Positions 41,274 through 52,893 of a DNA stretch of 64,000 nt are shown here, one piece after another; the stretch's first letter is position 1, and the number at the start of each line of letters is the position of its first letter. This DNA comes from Trichomonas vaginalis G3 (lineage: Eukaryota; Parabasalia; Trichomonadida; Trichomonadidae). The translations under genes and the position numbers were made by a program. The DNA lies in NCBI RefSeq assembly GCF_026262505.1, contig NC_067203.1, positions 14,892,392 to 14,956,391 of the forward strand, in the 5' to 3' direction. The notes under the pieces were generated by a model. The model searched no databases. It saw only the letters and a list, made by a program, of their open reading frames with translations, and was not told where the DNA came from.

Positions 41274-44200
41274 ATGATTCCGCTTCGTCGCATTGCCACT
41301 GCGGCAAGTGGGATTGACTATTCTTCATCATTACTAATATCATCTAATGACAAATATTACGTGTATGGCAGTTCTTTTTGCCTCTATCTCTATGAAATTC
41401 CCGAAATGAAACAGACAGAATTTATTTGTCAAGGATATGACAAATTTAGAATGATCAGATTATCGCCTACAGAATATGATATCGCATTTATATTAAATGC
41501 ATCCAAAAAGATGTATTTTTTCAACTTAATCACTCATCAAATTACAGATTATATAGGCAAAATTGAATATCCCATTACAGATATACAATACACATGCGAT
41601 GGACTAGAGATAATTATCTCTTGCGCCACAATTTCAGTTTTTCATATCGTTAATACAAAAACTTTAGCGTCAGAAATTGTTCAAGTCACTGCAGGCATAC
41701 CGAGAACATTCGCACCAATACCAGGACAACCAAATACTATCTTATATTCAGCTGAAGAAAAAGAAATTGATTTAATCGACTTAGAATCTCGCGAAGTTAC
41801 GAAAACAAATGTTAGAGCTACACCCATGTGTATCAAGTTTGATCCTCTGAACAGTTCTAACTGCATGATTATTACCAGAAGCAAGAAATGGGGCTATGTT
41901 TTGATAAGCCAAACAATTCGTGTCATAACCATCTCAGAATGTCGCCACATCAAGATGCTCAGTGGAGATTGGATTCCTTCCATGCCAGGCCACATCATTA
42001 CAGGCGATGGAAACTTCGGAATCATCTACATTTGGTCAGTTTCAAGTGGGAACTTAGTTTACCAACAATCTATTGGAGATTCACCGATTACTAACATCAC
42101 AAGGATCTCAAACAAAGACATGGTTATTGCATTCGGTGATGGATCAATTGGAATATACGACTGTCTCTCTAAAACATACAAAAACAAAGTTCCAAGAGCA
42201 CACACAAACACCATTTTTTCTGGTGCTTTTTTACCTTCAGATCCATCACTTTTTGCGAGTGTCAGTGCTGACAAAAGAATTTGTTTTTGGAAAATTCCGA
42301 CACTAGAAGAAGTACAGTCAATCAGTCTTGAAGACTCTAAACACGCTTTGTTTTGCATTGGATTTTCAGAAGGTGGCGGATTTATCGCTGTTGGAGATTC
42401 AGAAGGAAATATTTATATCCACAATTTGAAACTCAACAAAATTGTCATGAAAGAGAAACTCCATAGTAAAGCTGTCATGGGAATAAGTTGGTCACCTTCA
42501 AATCCTTCAATCATTGCTACAAGTAGTGAAGATCACACTTGTAAAATTTATGATACAGTTAAAAGAGGTATTTTATTCCAAATAACTGTCAACGCAAAAA
42601 TGAGAAGATGCAGATGGTCTCCCAATGGAAAAGCTATAGGAATAGCTTGTGCGAATGGTTCTGTTTATGTTAGACATGATGATGGCGTCTACACAAACGT
42701 AAAAGTTTCAGAAAGCAAAGTTTTTGATGTTTGTTGGTCAAAATTTGATCCAAATAAAATCGCCGCAATTGATGACGACGGAGGCGTCCATCTCATTGAT
42801 TTAACAACAAGAACAAGTATATCAGCTAAAGAACACAAAGGACCAGTTCGTGCGATTGAGTTTACTTCCAATGGAGAAAACATTTTGATGACAGGAGGAC
42901 ATGACGGAATGATTTGTTTTTGGGATGGAAATAATTTGAATTTGATCAAAAGATATATTTGTCATTCAAGCCATATCTATGGTATTTTCACTCATCCACA
43001 GTTTCCTAGCTTAGCTATCTCTGTTTCAAGAGATTGCACTGTAAGATTGTGGTCTCTTGAACATCTATTTCCAAAGAACAAACTAAAAATGATGATTTCC
43101 GAACAAAATTTTGCTTGTAAAATTTCGCAAAAAGATGGATCAGAAAATATTGACAAACTTATAAGAAGGATGTCGAAAGAAAATACCAAAATCAACTTCA
43201 AAATTACTGATATCATTCATGTAAATGATATCATGAGGATACAAAAGAAACGTATCAATAAAATTTGTCAGAATTTGCCAACGAATTCAAGTGAAATTCA
43301 GAGACTTAAAAGTGCAAAGAAAGTCGCATTAGAAGCTGCAGATTTATCTCTTAAGTGTGGAAAATTAAAGAAATATTGCGAACTAATGTTTCTTTGTGGT
43401 GAATACGATGCTGCAATTGCTGTTGCTCCTTCTGTAAGTTATTCTTTTTGGAAGAGTTTAGTTTTGGCAAAATCAAAGTTATGCGAAGGAACAGAAGAAG
43501 AATCAGACTTGTTGATTATTGCTGGACAAACAGAAGATGCATTAGAATCTTTAATGAAACAAGGTTTGTTTTCAATTGCCATTTTGTTAGTTGCAGGAAC
43601 TCGTGATTTTCAAAATCAGCCTTCTTCTGTTTCTGTTTTTAATCCTCCTGAAGATGATTTGATCTGTAAATACATATTGGATTCTACGGAAGAAGTCAAT
43701 TTAACTTTGTATTCAGTTGTTTCCAAGATGGCAGCAAATTATACAAAAGAAGGAAAACCTTTACATGCAGCAGCAAGTTTTCTTTCAATTGGAGATGTCG
43801 ATGGATGTGTAAACAAACTATTTATGTGTGGAGAATTGACATGGTGTTTGGAGATCTCGAAGATGGCAAAAAGAAAGTATGATTTTGTTGAAGAAACTGT
43901 TTTCAAGCTCTGCACATTAAATGGTCTTGGAAAAGAATACTTTTTAACTTTAGATCTTCATATGAAGAAGAAAATGGTTTCATTTTTGAACATAAAAAAT
44001 GAAACAGAACTTGATGAATTATTCACGAAATGTGGAATGAAGACAAGCGAACAATTACTTGAGAGTTCAAGGAGTCTCAAAGGTTTGAGTTTGGCCAAAG
44101 TTAAAATGACTGCAGGAAAAATCGAAGAAGGCTTAGTTTTGCTTATAAATTTGGCAAAAAATTCCTTTTCAAATTACGATTTCAATACTTTGGAAGAAAT

Positions 44201-44753
44201 TGCAGAACTAATAAAGAACTGTGGTACATCACTTGACACGAAAATGCCAATGTGGTATACAGCAGTTGCAATAGTTCATTACGTAGGCTTGTACAAAGCA
44301 TTTTGGAATGGATTTTCAACTGTTTTAAGTTGTTTGCAGGATTCTTTTAAGTATTGTGCAACTCAATCAAATGAACAATGGCTAATAGAGCGTATTGAAG
44401 AGACTCGGCTTCTTTCTGTTATGGGAATGTCCATCAAAAGTGTCCCAACAGCAGAATTTTACGCAGAAGAATGGAATTTGAAAGAGAATGAAAATGTTAA
44501 AATTTCCATTCAAATTTCAAAGAGCGGAAATGTCACGGGAGGCAAAACAATGATTGTAGCCACTGCAGGTGTCATCCCTATTGATATTGATAAATCTCTA
44601 CAATACTCAATTTGCACAGGAGAGCCAATAAAAGAAAATCCTTTCATTCTAGAAAACAACAGAGCGAGAATGACAATTTCTGAAGCTTTGATGTTGTTTT
44701 CAGTCTCACCATTCTCTCCATTGCCTACAATGAAGTACATTATACCATATTAA
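41274..44753 (+). CDS. WDR17: WDR17 orthologue (WD40 plus helical solenoid)
   Basis: 1159 residues. Residues 1-~610 form two WD40 propellers (SGAFLPSDPSLFASVSADKR, GISWSPSNPSIIATSSEDHT, RAIEFTSNGENILMTGGHDG, SRDCTVRLWSLEHL). The C-terminal half (~680-1159) is an alpha-solenoid beginning KKVALEAADLSLKCGKLKKY and going on to CELMFLCGEYDAAIAVAPSV. This junction closely parallels animal WDR17, in which a CELMVELGEWDKALSIAPGV-like stretch follows the same propeller. WDR17's biochemical role is poorly known; the layout resembles coatomer and IFT proteins, so a trafficking or ciliary role is possible. Total length is a little below the animal protein. Confidence 0.8.
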   Translation: MIPLRRIATAASGIDYSSSLLISSNDKYYVYGSSFCLYLYEIPEMKQTEFICQGYDKFRMIRLSPTEYDIAFILNASKKMYFFNLITHQITDYIGKIEYPITDIQYTCDGLEIIISCATISVFHIVNTKTLASEIVQVTAGIPRTFAPIPGQPNTILYSAEEKEIDLIDLESREVTKTNVRATPMCIKFDPLNSSNCMIITRSKKWGYVLISQTIRVITISECRHIKMLSGDWIPSMPGHIITGDGNFGIIYIWSVSSGNLVYQQSIGDSPITNITRISNKDMVIAFGDGSIGIYDCLSKTYKNKVPRAHTNTIFSGAFLPSDPSLFASVSADKRICFWKIPTLEEVQSISLEDSKHALFCIGFSEGGGFIAVGDSEGNIYIHNLKLNKIVMKEKLHSKAVMGISWSPSNPSIIATSSEDHTCKIYDTVKRGILFQITVNAKMRRCRWSPNGKAIGIACANGSVYVRHDDGVYTNVKVSESKVFDVCWSKFDPNKIAAIDDDGGVHLIDLTTRTSISAKEHKGPVRAIEFTSNGENILMTGGHDGMICFWDGNNLNLIKRYICHSSHIYGIFTHPQFPSLAISVSRDCTVRLWSLEHLFPKNKLKMMISEQNFACKISQKDGSENIDKLIRRMSKENTKINFKITDIIHVNDIMRIQKKRINKICQNLPTNSSEIQRLKSAKKVALEAADLSLKCGKLKKYCELMFLCGEYDAAIAVAPSVSYSFWKSLVLAKSKLCEGTEEESDLLIIAGQTEDALESLMKQGLFSIAILLVAGTRDFQNQPSSVSVFNPPEDDLICKYILDSTEEVNLTLYSVVSKMAANYTKEGKPLHAAASFLSIGDVDGCVNKLFMCGELTWCLEISKMAKRKYDFVEETVFKLCTLNGLGKEYFLTLDLHMKKKMVSFLNIKNETELDELFTKCGMKTSEQLLESSRSLKGLSLAKVKMTAGKIEEGLVLLINLAKNSFSNYDFNTLEEIAELIKNCGTSLDTKMPMWYTAVAIVHYVGLYKAFWNGFSTVLSCLQDSFKYCATQSNEQWLIERIEETRLLSVMGMSIKSVPTAEFYAEEWNLKENENVKISIQISKSGNVTGGKTMIVATAGVIPIDIDKSLQYSICTGEPIKENPFILENNRARMTISEALMLFSVSPFSPLPTMKYIIPY

Positions 44754-44979
44754 TTATATTTTAATTATTTTTTTATTCTTATTTTGTTTGTATTTATATT
44801 AAATAGATTATTTGTTGTTAATTTACCTTTTGTTAAATCTTTGCATACTTATGTCTATTTGTTCAAAAATATAGTATGAGTATATTTATAAGCATGTTTA
44901 AGATTTTCAATCATGTATATTAAGGAAAGTAACAATCTATGGATATCCTATTAATAAAAGAATTAATTAATATTTCTAT

Positions 44980-47199
44980 TTATCTTTTTCTGTATCTAGA
45001 AAGTAATTTTGGCAATTGTTGTTTGTTGGATCGAAAATTATTATTGCACCCTTTGGTAAGATCTAAAGGGATTCCTGACTCATTAATCATTTTCAGATAT
45101 TCAATGGATGTGTTTTCAATAATAAGTGGACAGCGAATAGACTTGCATTCATTGAATGCAAACGGTTCAACTCTTTCAACACAGAGAGGGAAATTGATGT
45201 ATTTAAGATTATCACAGTTGTTGAATGAAAATTTTTCAATCAATGAAACACTATTAGACATGATACTTATAGTTTCGATGTTGATACTTTGATTGAATGA
45301 ATAGCTACAGATCACATGGCAGTCAATATTTATTTTTAAGTCAAGAGACTTACAAAGATGATAAATAAGATAATATTTTGAATCTGTTTTGTTGTATAGA
45401 GTATTAGACACACATTTGTATTGATCTGAAGAAAAGTTACTGATGTTAGAAAGAGACTCACAATTAGAAATTGAGTTGATTGACATTTTCTGTAATGAAT
45501 TTGTTGTTGTGAAAATGATTGATTTGAGTTTGTTACAGTTATTGAATGCATAATCGGAAATGATTTTAACTGATGATGGGATATTAATACTTTCTAATGA
45601 AAAACAATTCTCAAATGATTGAACTCCAATCATCTCTGAATCTTCTCGAATATCAACATTCCTTAATTTAGTACATCCATGAAAACAGTCATCGGGAATA
45701 TTATATATATTACTTATATCCTCTAAGATAATGCAACTTTCGAATGCATTATTCATAATTGTGATTACAGTGGTAGAAGGAAAGTTGATTGATTTTAATT
45801 TTGAACAGTTTCTAAAATCCGAATCCTCAATAATAGAAAGTTGCGAATTTTCTCCAAATTTTATTGTCTCAATTGTTGAATTTTCAAAGACTCTTGCACA
45901 GATTTTTGAAGTTGAATCAGGAATTGTGATTTGAGAGGTTTTGAATCCCCAAAACTCATATATAATTGTTTGTTCATAATCCATAATTAATGAATCTCTT
46001 GTTATAATGAGATTTGATTTGTTTAGATATGAAACTGTAATATTTGTTATTTTCATAATTGCTCTAGAAGAAAACAATGTTTTGTAAGTGAATGACATGG
46101 TTACATTTGGAGAACCATTAATGAAATGAATTGAGTTAACAATTATTGGTGAATTAGGGAAATTTATGAGCTCAAGTTTGTCACATCCATAAAACAAGGA
46201 TTTCCGGATCTCATCTATTTGCGATAAAATTGTAACGTTTTTCAAATAAGGACAAAATAAGAATATGCTATTTCCAAAACTCTTCACAATTTCAGGAATG
46301 GTAACTGCGTTTAAATATGATTTTTCAAAGCAAGAACTTTCTATTGATGTTACAGAATTTGGAATTGTTATTGCATTAAATCGTGTAAATCCAAAACACG
46401 ATTGTCCAAGAGTTGTAATATTATTATGAAGATAAATATTTCTTATATATGATTTGTAAAAGCAATGACTTCCTAATATTGAAACAAATATTGGAATAGT
46501 ATTTTCAGTTGATTTCTTGATGATGAAATATAAAATACTTTTATTTGCAGAAAAAACACATCCATTTTCAATTATCAAGTTATTGTTTTTGGTATGTAGT
46601 GTTAAGCTTGTTAATTTTGCATCAGAAAATGCAAAACCATTGACTTCTGTAACTTTTTCTGGAATTTGAAATGATGTAATATTAGTTTCTGTAAATACAT
46701 CAGGAGTTAAAGATGTTAAGTTTGAATCTTCTTCAAAAATAACATTCTCTAGTCGAACACATCCATTAAATGCGCCTTTTCCAATTATTTCAATAGATGC
46801 AGGGATTATTATATTCATTATCATCTTATTCAATTGAAAAGCATAATTATGAACTTCACGAAGTCCTCTTGGTAAAAGTATTTCGGTAACATTATAACAC
46901 TTAGAAAAGGCATTAATTTCAATTGTTGTTAATTTGTTACAGGATGATAGATCAATACAAGTAAGATTTTCACATCCATCAAAACTAAAACTTTTTATAG
47001 TTGTTAAATTAGGATCATCCTCAAAAGAAAAGGATTGTAAAGATTTTAGGTTAGAAAAGCATTTTGATTGTATTATTTCGCAATGAGCCGATATCCTAAG
47101 ATATGGTGATGAATCATCGACTTTATTAAGTACTTTTCCATCATTTATATAGCAACTTTTATCAATATCTTTGTAAATAAGGGCCACATGAAGAATCAT
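44980..47199 (-). CDS. BspA-like leucine-rich-repeat protein
   Basis: 739 residues from ATG 47199; the frame also opens three bases earlier at a GTG. It consists of many ~23-residue BspA-type LRRs, with recurring cores such as LTCIDLSSCNKLTTIEINAF, ESINIPSSVKIISDYAFNNC and NAITIPNSVTSIESSCFEKS. There is no clear signal peptide and no C-terminal membrane anchor; it ends in a basic tail (LLSRYRKR). BspA-like proteins form one of the largest trichomonad families and some lie on the cell surface, where they are thought to bind host or bacterial targets. Being uninterrupted, this copy looks functional, unlike the two at 27.6-29.9 kb. Confidence 0.85.
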   Translation of the reverse strand: MILHVALIYKDIDKSCYINDGKVLNKVDDSSPYLRISAHCEIIQSKCFSNLKSLQSFSFEDDPNLTTIKSFSFDGCENLTCIDLSSCNKLTTIEINAFSKCYNVTEILLPRGLREVHNYAFQLNKMIMNIIIPASIEIIGKGAFNGCVRLENVIFEEDSNLTSLTPDVFTETNITSFQIPEKVTEVNGFAFSDAKLTSLTLHTKNNNLIIENGCVFSANKSILYFIIKKSTENTIPIFVSILGSHCFYKSYIRNIYLHNNITTLGQSCFGFTRFNAITIPNSVTSIESSCFEKSYLNAVTIPEIVKSFGNSIFLFCPYLKNVTILSQIDEIRKSLFYGCDKLELINFPNSPIIVNSIHFINGSPNVTMSFTYKTLFSSRAIMKITNITVSYLNKSNLIITRDSLIMDYEQTIIYEFWGFKTSQITIPDSTSKICARVFENSTIETIKFGENSQLSIIEDSDFRNCSKLKSINFPSTTVITIMNNAFESCIILEDISNIYNIPDDCFHGCTKLRNVDIREDSEMIGVQSFENCFSLESINIPSSVKIISDYAFNNCNKLKSIIFTTTNSLQKMSINSISNCESLSNISNFSSDQYKCVSNTLYNKTDSKYYLIYHLCKSLDLKINIDCHVICSYSFNQSINIETISIMSNSVSLIEKFSFNNCDNLKYINFPLCVERVEPFAFNECKSIRCPLIIENTSIEYLKMINESGIPLDLTKGCNNNFRSNKQQLPKLLSRYRKR

Positions 47200-47202
47200 C
47201 AC

Positions 47203-48175
47203 ATGTCATTTGTTATTCGGTAAAATGCATATGGTAACCAGTGGGGGAAAATCATGAAATAAAACGATTTTTGTCAAAAAATTCCGCATAAAATTCCAAA
47301 AAAAGACATGCATGAAACACGTATAAAATATCCAATAAGATAAATTGAAAAGTGACATTCATTTCCTCACAAAAAATATTGAGTAGTTTGCGAGCCGGAC
47401 TTTTTATCTCACATTCTCCAAATTTGCGAGTCGGATTTTTGGTTCAGGTCTTGTATAGCTGAATTCCTTGTTATGTTAACAGCTAGTTTTAAGAATTTAG
47501 TATTCTGCTAAAAATTGATATTTCAATCTCTGAATTCCTCTTGAAAATGTGTGTCCACAATAGAATTAAGCATTGGAGTATTATCAAATTTTTGAAAAAT
47601 ATTTTTTTAGCTCGAAGTTTCTGCTTATAAAACTAAACTTAAACATGTATAAAATATCCTATATTCTAATAAAAAACTTCGAAATGCAGGATTGCTTGTC
47701 AAAGTTTGGTAATCTTTAAAATTCTTATGTATTTTCCTGGAATTACAGAATTGCGGTCAAAAAGAATCTCGTTTGGATAAAACAGACAGATTCGAAAAAA
47801 ATATCAGCCATTTGTTTTAGAATCATCTAATGACCATATCCACAAAATTAGAAGCAAATCGGAATTGGGAATCTTAGTTTTACAACCTTTGTTTGGATAA
47901 GATTTAGTTTATAGATACTTTACAAATTGTAAACTAAAATTTGACAGGAATCTTCCAAAAGAGATTCAGAAATTAAAAATTTTCATGATTTTAATTCATT
48001 TTATTTTCGAATTTGAAAGTTGAAATAAAAATTATGAAAAATAGTCAGAATTGGTTTAATTTCGAAAAAGATTTTTCCCAATTTGGAACTTGCATAATAA
48101 AGAAAAGGTAAATAATTTGATTCCAAATAGTTGCAATCATAAATTAATTAAAATACATTTTCTTTACATATTTTT
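47203..48175. other. Intergenic, ~970 bp, no gene seen
   Basis: AT-rich. A short direct repeat TTTGCGAG-CGGA-TTTTT occurs at about 47389 and 47424. Nothing else recognised. Confidence 0.5.
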
Positions 48176-48649
48176 TTAAATCAAACAAAGCATTCTATTA
48201 ATTTCTTCTTCATTCATCTCGAAATCAGTGATAAAATTCGTCCAAAAGTCTTCACTAATGCTATCCTGGCTGCTTGCTAGAACTTCAATTGGTGAATCTG
48301 AGTTTTCAGTAGTTGAATCCGGAGTTTTGACCTTTGTAAGCTGTTTGTGACGAATCTTAACTTGGTCTCCAGATCTATTCTTGAGGAATTTAGCGATAGC
48401 AGCCCATTTATTTCCATATATTTTATAATTGTCTAAAATAAGTTTGTCTTCTTCTGCAGTCCAATTATCTCTGCTTTGGCTAAGGAAACCCTTATAACGC
48501 TCAATAATAGATCTTCTTGAATGATTTGCACCGAGTTTTTTCTCAAGGACGTCCACAGCCCATTTGATATTGTTATCATGCTTCTTGACTTCTTTAATGA
48601 TCTTCTCATCTTCTTCTTTGGAAAATCTGTGAATAACTCGCTTAAACAT
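48176..48649 (-). CDS. Two-repeat Myb (SANT) transcription factor
   Basis: 157 residues. The first Myb repeat is at ~8-57 (FSKEEDEKIIKEVKKH ... SRRSIIERYKGFL) and the second at ~62-106 (NWTAEEDKLILDNYKIYG, NKWAAIAKFLKNRSGDQVKI), with tryptophans and hydrophobics at the usual spacing. A short acidic serine-rich tail follows. Small R2R3 Myb proteins form a large trichomonad family, some of which bind promoters of adhesion genes. An Inr (TCATTA) lies 7 bp before the ATG. Nuclear DNA-binding regulator; targets unknown. Confidence 0.85.
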   Translation of the reverse strand: MFKRVIHRFSKEEDEKIIKEVKKHDNNIKWAVDVLEKKLGANHSRRSIIERYKGFLSQSRDNWTAEEDKLILDNYKIYGNKWAAIAKFLKNRSGDQVKIRHKQLTKVKTPDSTTENSDSPIEVLASSQDSISEDFWTNFITDFEMNEEEINRMLCLI

Positions 48650-48655
48650 AAAAAA

Positions 48656-48661
48656 TAATGA
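48656..48661 (-). promoter_or_regulatory. Inr of the Myb gene
   Basis: TCATTA on the minus strand, 6 bp upstream of the ATG at 48649. Confidence 0.5.
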
Positions 48662-50541
48662 AGTGGAAGATTTTTACAATTATATCTCAAATTAACAAGA
48701 TTATTCAAAAAATAAACATTTTGACAAGTTTGAATTTTTTTGTTTGGTATTTTTGTTAGATACTATGAGCGTGATTGATTCTCAGATAAATAATAATTGA
48801 ATAATCTTCTCAATTACTGCCTTAATCGGTTTTATTTTAAATACAATTTCAGCTTTTTGATATAATTCAAAAAGTAAAGGGATCTTATATCATTTTCGAA
48901 ATTCTAAATGTATGTGAATTCGATAAATATTGTTGATTGAATTTTATTCAAAAAGTCACTCCGTTGCTCAAAAAAAAATTATATCAGTATCTTAAAACAT
49001 ACTCAGGGATATACAAATTACAGTATAAAGTGATTTGTCAGACTCAGCGTCATTATTAAATTGTATGATCAAACGTTCATTTTTGACAACAGTATTCAGA
49101 AAAAATCAATTGCTAGAAAAGATTGATAGTCTTCATACATGTTTTATCTTATATTTGAAAATTTTAAAAATTGATAGGATATATTTTTCTCTTAAATATC
49201 AAAACAAAATTTGGATGTCATATATGCGAATTTTATTCTCAAATGCATTTGGTCAAGAACAGAAAAATTATTTTTCATATCATTTAAATTTTGTAACAAA
49301 TTAAAATCATTAGTTTTAAATACAATATTGAACAGAAGATTCAATGTTAGTATTTCATTATAATAAATTATTTATGAATCAATTAAGTAATAATTGGGAA
49401 CATTCTTGAAAATCATGGTAATGAGAAATGGTGTGAAAGAAAGGAACGCTGTGCCGATATAAAAATATATGTCAGCCAAAATATATTGATTTAAATTTTT
49501 TGCGATATTCCTATATGAAATCATATATTGGTCTGAGAAACAATTTATTACTTGCATTATTTGATAAACGCGATGATTTTTGTTTTTTAAATTAATTTTG
49601 TTGAAAATATTTACTTGTTTATTGAAATAAGAAATACTAAAAGATAATTTATCTTCAATTTAATGCAGCAGTACTATAATCATCTTTAAAAATATAGCAA
49701 TAGGCAGAAAAATTTAGAGTGGGAAAACATTTTGGAAATTTCTATGTACTCACAATTTTTTTAAATAAAACTCGGCATCATTCTGAATACTTTTTAAGTG
49801 CTGCTCAAAAAGCAATAGAAAGATATTATGCTCTTATATAATAATGACAAATATTGTAAAAAGTGGAAAATCTTTTTTTTACCAAAAAATTTAGCAATTT
49901 CCACGATATTTTGAAATAATTATATGAGATAATCTTTTGTGTATAAATCTCTGATGCCAATCATATAATTTACGGGACTTTTCGATTCAAGATATCCTGC
50001 TCGTAATAAATTAAGAGATTATTCGGAGTAGACAGATATAACTTCGTTATTCTAGGTCTGCAAGTTGTAATAAAGTAGTAAGATTGGTCTCAATTTGATT
50101 TGAAAAGTGTAATTCCGAGAAAAAAGATCAAAGACGAAAAATAACTAAATAACCTAATGATTGTTTGTCTTGGCCTAATCATTATTTTGAATACTTTTTT
50201 ATTTCCATTAACACGGACTATAAAGAGGAGTTTCTAATCGCCATTTTTTGATAGAAGACATACAATTAATTCTATGAAGTTCCCAAAAAGTTTTTTGAAT
50301 ACAATATCAAATTCAAAAACTATCCTTGGATTTTTTATAAAATCATGTGTTTTGATATTATTTCTATTGGAAAAGCAATTCTCCTTAGTGAGAGATTAAA
50401 TCAGTTGATTAATTTAACTTTTGATATATTCATTTGCATATTGATAAATGATTTTGTGAATGAAGTTAGATAAGGTATATCATAACATAAAAAATCAATT
50501 CAGCAATTTAAATAAGAATAGAAAATAAATATTTATTTTAT
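48662..50541. other. Intergenic, 1.9 kb, no gene seen
   Basis: The longest single-copy gap outside the repeats. Frames at 49035-49304 (TTG start) and 49372-49557 lack support. No RNA gene recognised. Confidence 0.45.
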
Positions 50542-52893
50542 TTAGAGATCACCATAAATATGTCTAAAAGCCGTTGGATCATAAGGTGGATCTAATGATT
50601 TCATGTATTCCTGCATATTCTTTGTAAGATATTGACCAGTCTGGTCCAAACTATTTGGCAAACTCTTTCTAAACGTAACATAATCAAAGGAAAGCTGTTC
50701 ATACATAACATAAGTTGCAATTAATGCTTCTGTCTTAACAGATTCCATCAATTTCTTGAAGAAATGAAAATCAAATTTCAATTTCTCGCAAATCGATGGC
50801 AAAGGTTGCAAACACTCCAAAACATTGTACATGAGTGTTCCTGGCTTGCAAACTTTGTAGGAATCAATCATTTTACTGATTTTATTAACAAGTTTCGGTT
50901 GGATTTCGGATGTTTTTTCTTCGACCAAAATACCTTTGATTGATTCCGTTTGTACTCGAGACATGAACTTCTTTATGGCAGCTGTGGCTTTGGAGTTTTG
51001 TGCCATTGTGCTATCAGCGCTCCTGATAATCGCCAAAAGGTAAAGTTCGCTTGCATTTGGAGATTTCTTGATAATGTCGTTAACTATGTTCTTCTGCTTA
51101 TGAGCAGTATGTATTTTATTGAACTCTCCGGAATTTCTTCGCTGTTTCTTAGCTGTTGGCTTGATTTCAGGAGTTTCTTCGAAATCCAAAAAGAAAGTCG
51201 AGGCTTTTCCGGACGTTTCGATGCTCCTCGATACGACATTGTGGCCAAATGATGAATTGTTATTCGCTTTTCCTTCTAAGTTGAAGGCGGAAGTTGTCAA
51301 AATCGATTGTTGGGCCATGATGTTGGCTTCTGTCGAATTTATGTTGATGGAAAGACGCCTGAAGAAGCCAGAACTGCGTTGGCCGGGTCGCATCTTTGCT
51401 AAAGGAGATAAAGACTGGATTGGTTTCTCGATTTCTTCCTTTTTAGGCTCTTCAAAGAGGTATTGTGCAAAGTAATGTAACGCTTTGCTCAAAAGCATCG
51501 ACGCTTCGTGTCCTGATGAACTGATTTGTCTAGAAATAAAAATTCTTCTGATATGGAACTCAAATGTTTGATCGTTGGTGTAACAATCGTCTACAAATGC
51601 CTTAAGAAGTGTTTCTTGCATATCATCTTTCAGCGGCGGTACGTTTTTACTGGAAATTTGATTGGATATAAGTTTTACAATATGCAATTTTTCAGTATCT
51701 GCGGCACACTTGATAGCTTTGTACAATCTGGATTGGTTTGCATCGAGGGTTATTCCGAATTTCTCTTGTGGTTCGAACATTAAATTGTATTTCACGGAAT
51801 ATCCTGGTTTTATGAAGTTGGAAGTATGAACTTCGCAACAGTCGATGACAAGAGAGTCCTTAAAAGCAGGATTCAAGTAAGTTGGCTTAATTAAAGCGTC
51901 AATATTTAAAATATCATGGTATTCTTTGACGATATCTTCAATAATAAAGAATTCCTTGCATGTCATCATTATAATTGCCTTGTTTTCAGTTTCATCAATT
52001 GCCATTGGCCACATGGGAGCGTAATTGCAATCATCTTTGAAGAAAACTTCAATAAGAAGTAAAGATTGAGGATGATCTGGATGTCCTGAAATGTAATCAA
52101 GGAATTCTATAACTGAATTAACGATAGATGTGTCGCTGTAACCAGCAGAATGTTCTTTGTATAAAATCTTGATGGCATCTCCATAAAAGTATTTCAGAAA
52201 AGCGCCTTTATCCTTGTCAATGACCAACCTGGCGATCTCAATATGGTTTATCGGCAGTTTTGTAATGGAATCTGAGATTGCTTTGATGAAACATGAAAAA
52301 ATATTAGATAATTGTGTTTTGTTTCCATATTTGAGCATCTCCTGGTCATAAAGATACCAGAAAATATTGGCAAAACCCGAAATTGCCAAAAAATATGAAA
52401 CTAAAAATGGTCCGTAGAAGTCTGGCTGGCAGTTATTTACCAAGTATGCCAAGAATTTGTAGGAAAGATCTGAAAATTCGATAAATTCGAAATGTAAGAA
52501 AAGATTTGGAAAAGTAATTCTGGCAAAATACTTGAGATTACTGTTATTTGTTTCGAAATACATTTTTACCATTTGGGCAAATTTCTCTGGGTTTCCTACA
52601 ATCTTAGAAAACCAGTTTAAAATGACAGAATAGTAATTTGCAGTTCCTTTAGAAACATTTACCTTGCATCTCTCTTCTTTTGCCTTAACTAGCATAAATA
52701 AATCTAAATACGTCATCGACTTTGGGAGTTCGTCCCAATACTCTGTAAAATATCTTAATAATGACGTGGCAGGCTTTAATCTTTGAGTTTCTTTCTTCCA
52801 ATTTGTGGCATCAATTATTTGCTTAAATATAATATCTGTGCATCCCCAGCTTTGATAAAAATACTCTTTTTCTGCAATTTCCTGGAGATTCAT
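50542..52893 (-). CDS. Large uncharacterised helical protein
   Basis: 783 residues from the first ATG at 52893; the frame is open 19 codons further but begins at a TTG. The first ~480 residues are helical and hydrophobic-rich without clear membrane spans (SYKFLAYLVNNCQPDFYGPF, FLAISGFANIFWYLYDQEML), compatible with a HEAT/ARM-like fold. Residues ~490-610 form a polar serine- and lysine-rich linker with basic patches (AKKQRRNSGEF, MRPGQRSSGFFRRLS) that look phosphorylatable. A final helical domain follows. I do not recognise the family. The clean 2.35-kb frame indicates a real gene. Confidence 0.7.
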   Translation of the reverse strand: MNLQEIAEKEYFYQSWGCTDIIFKQIIDATNWKKETQRLKPATSLLRYFTEYWDELPKSMTYLDLFMLVKAKEERCKVNVSKGTANYYSVILNWFSKIVGNPEKFAQMVKMYFETNNSNLKYFARITFPNLFLHFEFIEFSDLSYKFLAYLVNNCQPDFYGPFLVSYFLAISGFANIFWYLYDQEMLKYGNKTQLSNIFSCFIKAISDSITKLPINHIEIARLVIDKDKGAFLKYFYGDAIKILYKEHSAGYSDTSIVNSVIEFLDYISGHPDHPQSLLLIEVFFKDDCNYAPMWPMAIDETENKAIIMMTCKEFFIIEDIVKEYHDILNIDALIKPTYLNPAFKDSLVIDCCEVHTSNFIKPGYSVKYNLMFEPQEKFGITLDANQSRLYKAIKCAADTEKLHIVKLISNQISSKNVPPLKDDMQETLLKAFVDDCYTNDQTFEFHIRRIFISRQISSSGHEASMLLSKALHYFAQYLFEEPKKEEIEKPIQSLSPLAKMRPGQRSSGFFRRLSININSTEANIMAQQSILTTSAFNLEGKANNNSSFGHNVVSRSIETSGKASTFFLDFEETPEIKPTAKKQRRNSGEFNKIHTAHKQKNIVNDIIKKSPNASELYLLAIIRSADSTMAQNSKATAAIKKFMSRVQTESIKGILVEEKTSEIQPKLVNKISKMIDSYKVCKPGTLMYNVLECLQPLPSICEKLKFDFHFFKKLMESVKTEALIATYVMYEQLSFDYVTFRKSLPNSLDQTGQYLTKNMQEYMKSLDPPYDPTAFRHIYGDL

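Noticed and set aside
49035-49557. Two short frames in the 1.9-kb gap
   Set aside because: One starts at TTG and neither shows a domain, signal peptide or initiator.
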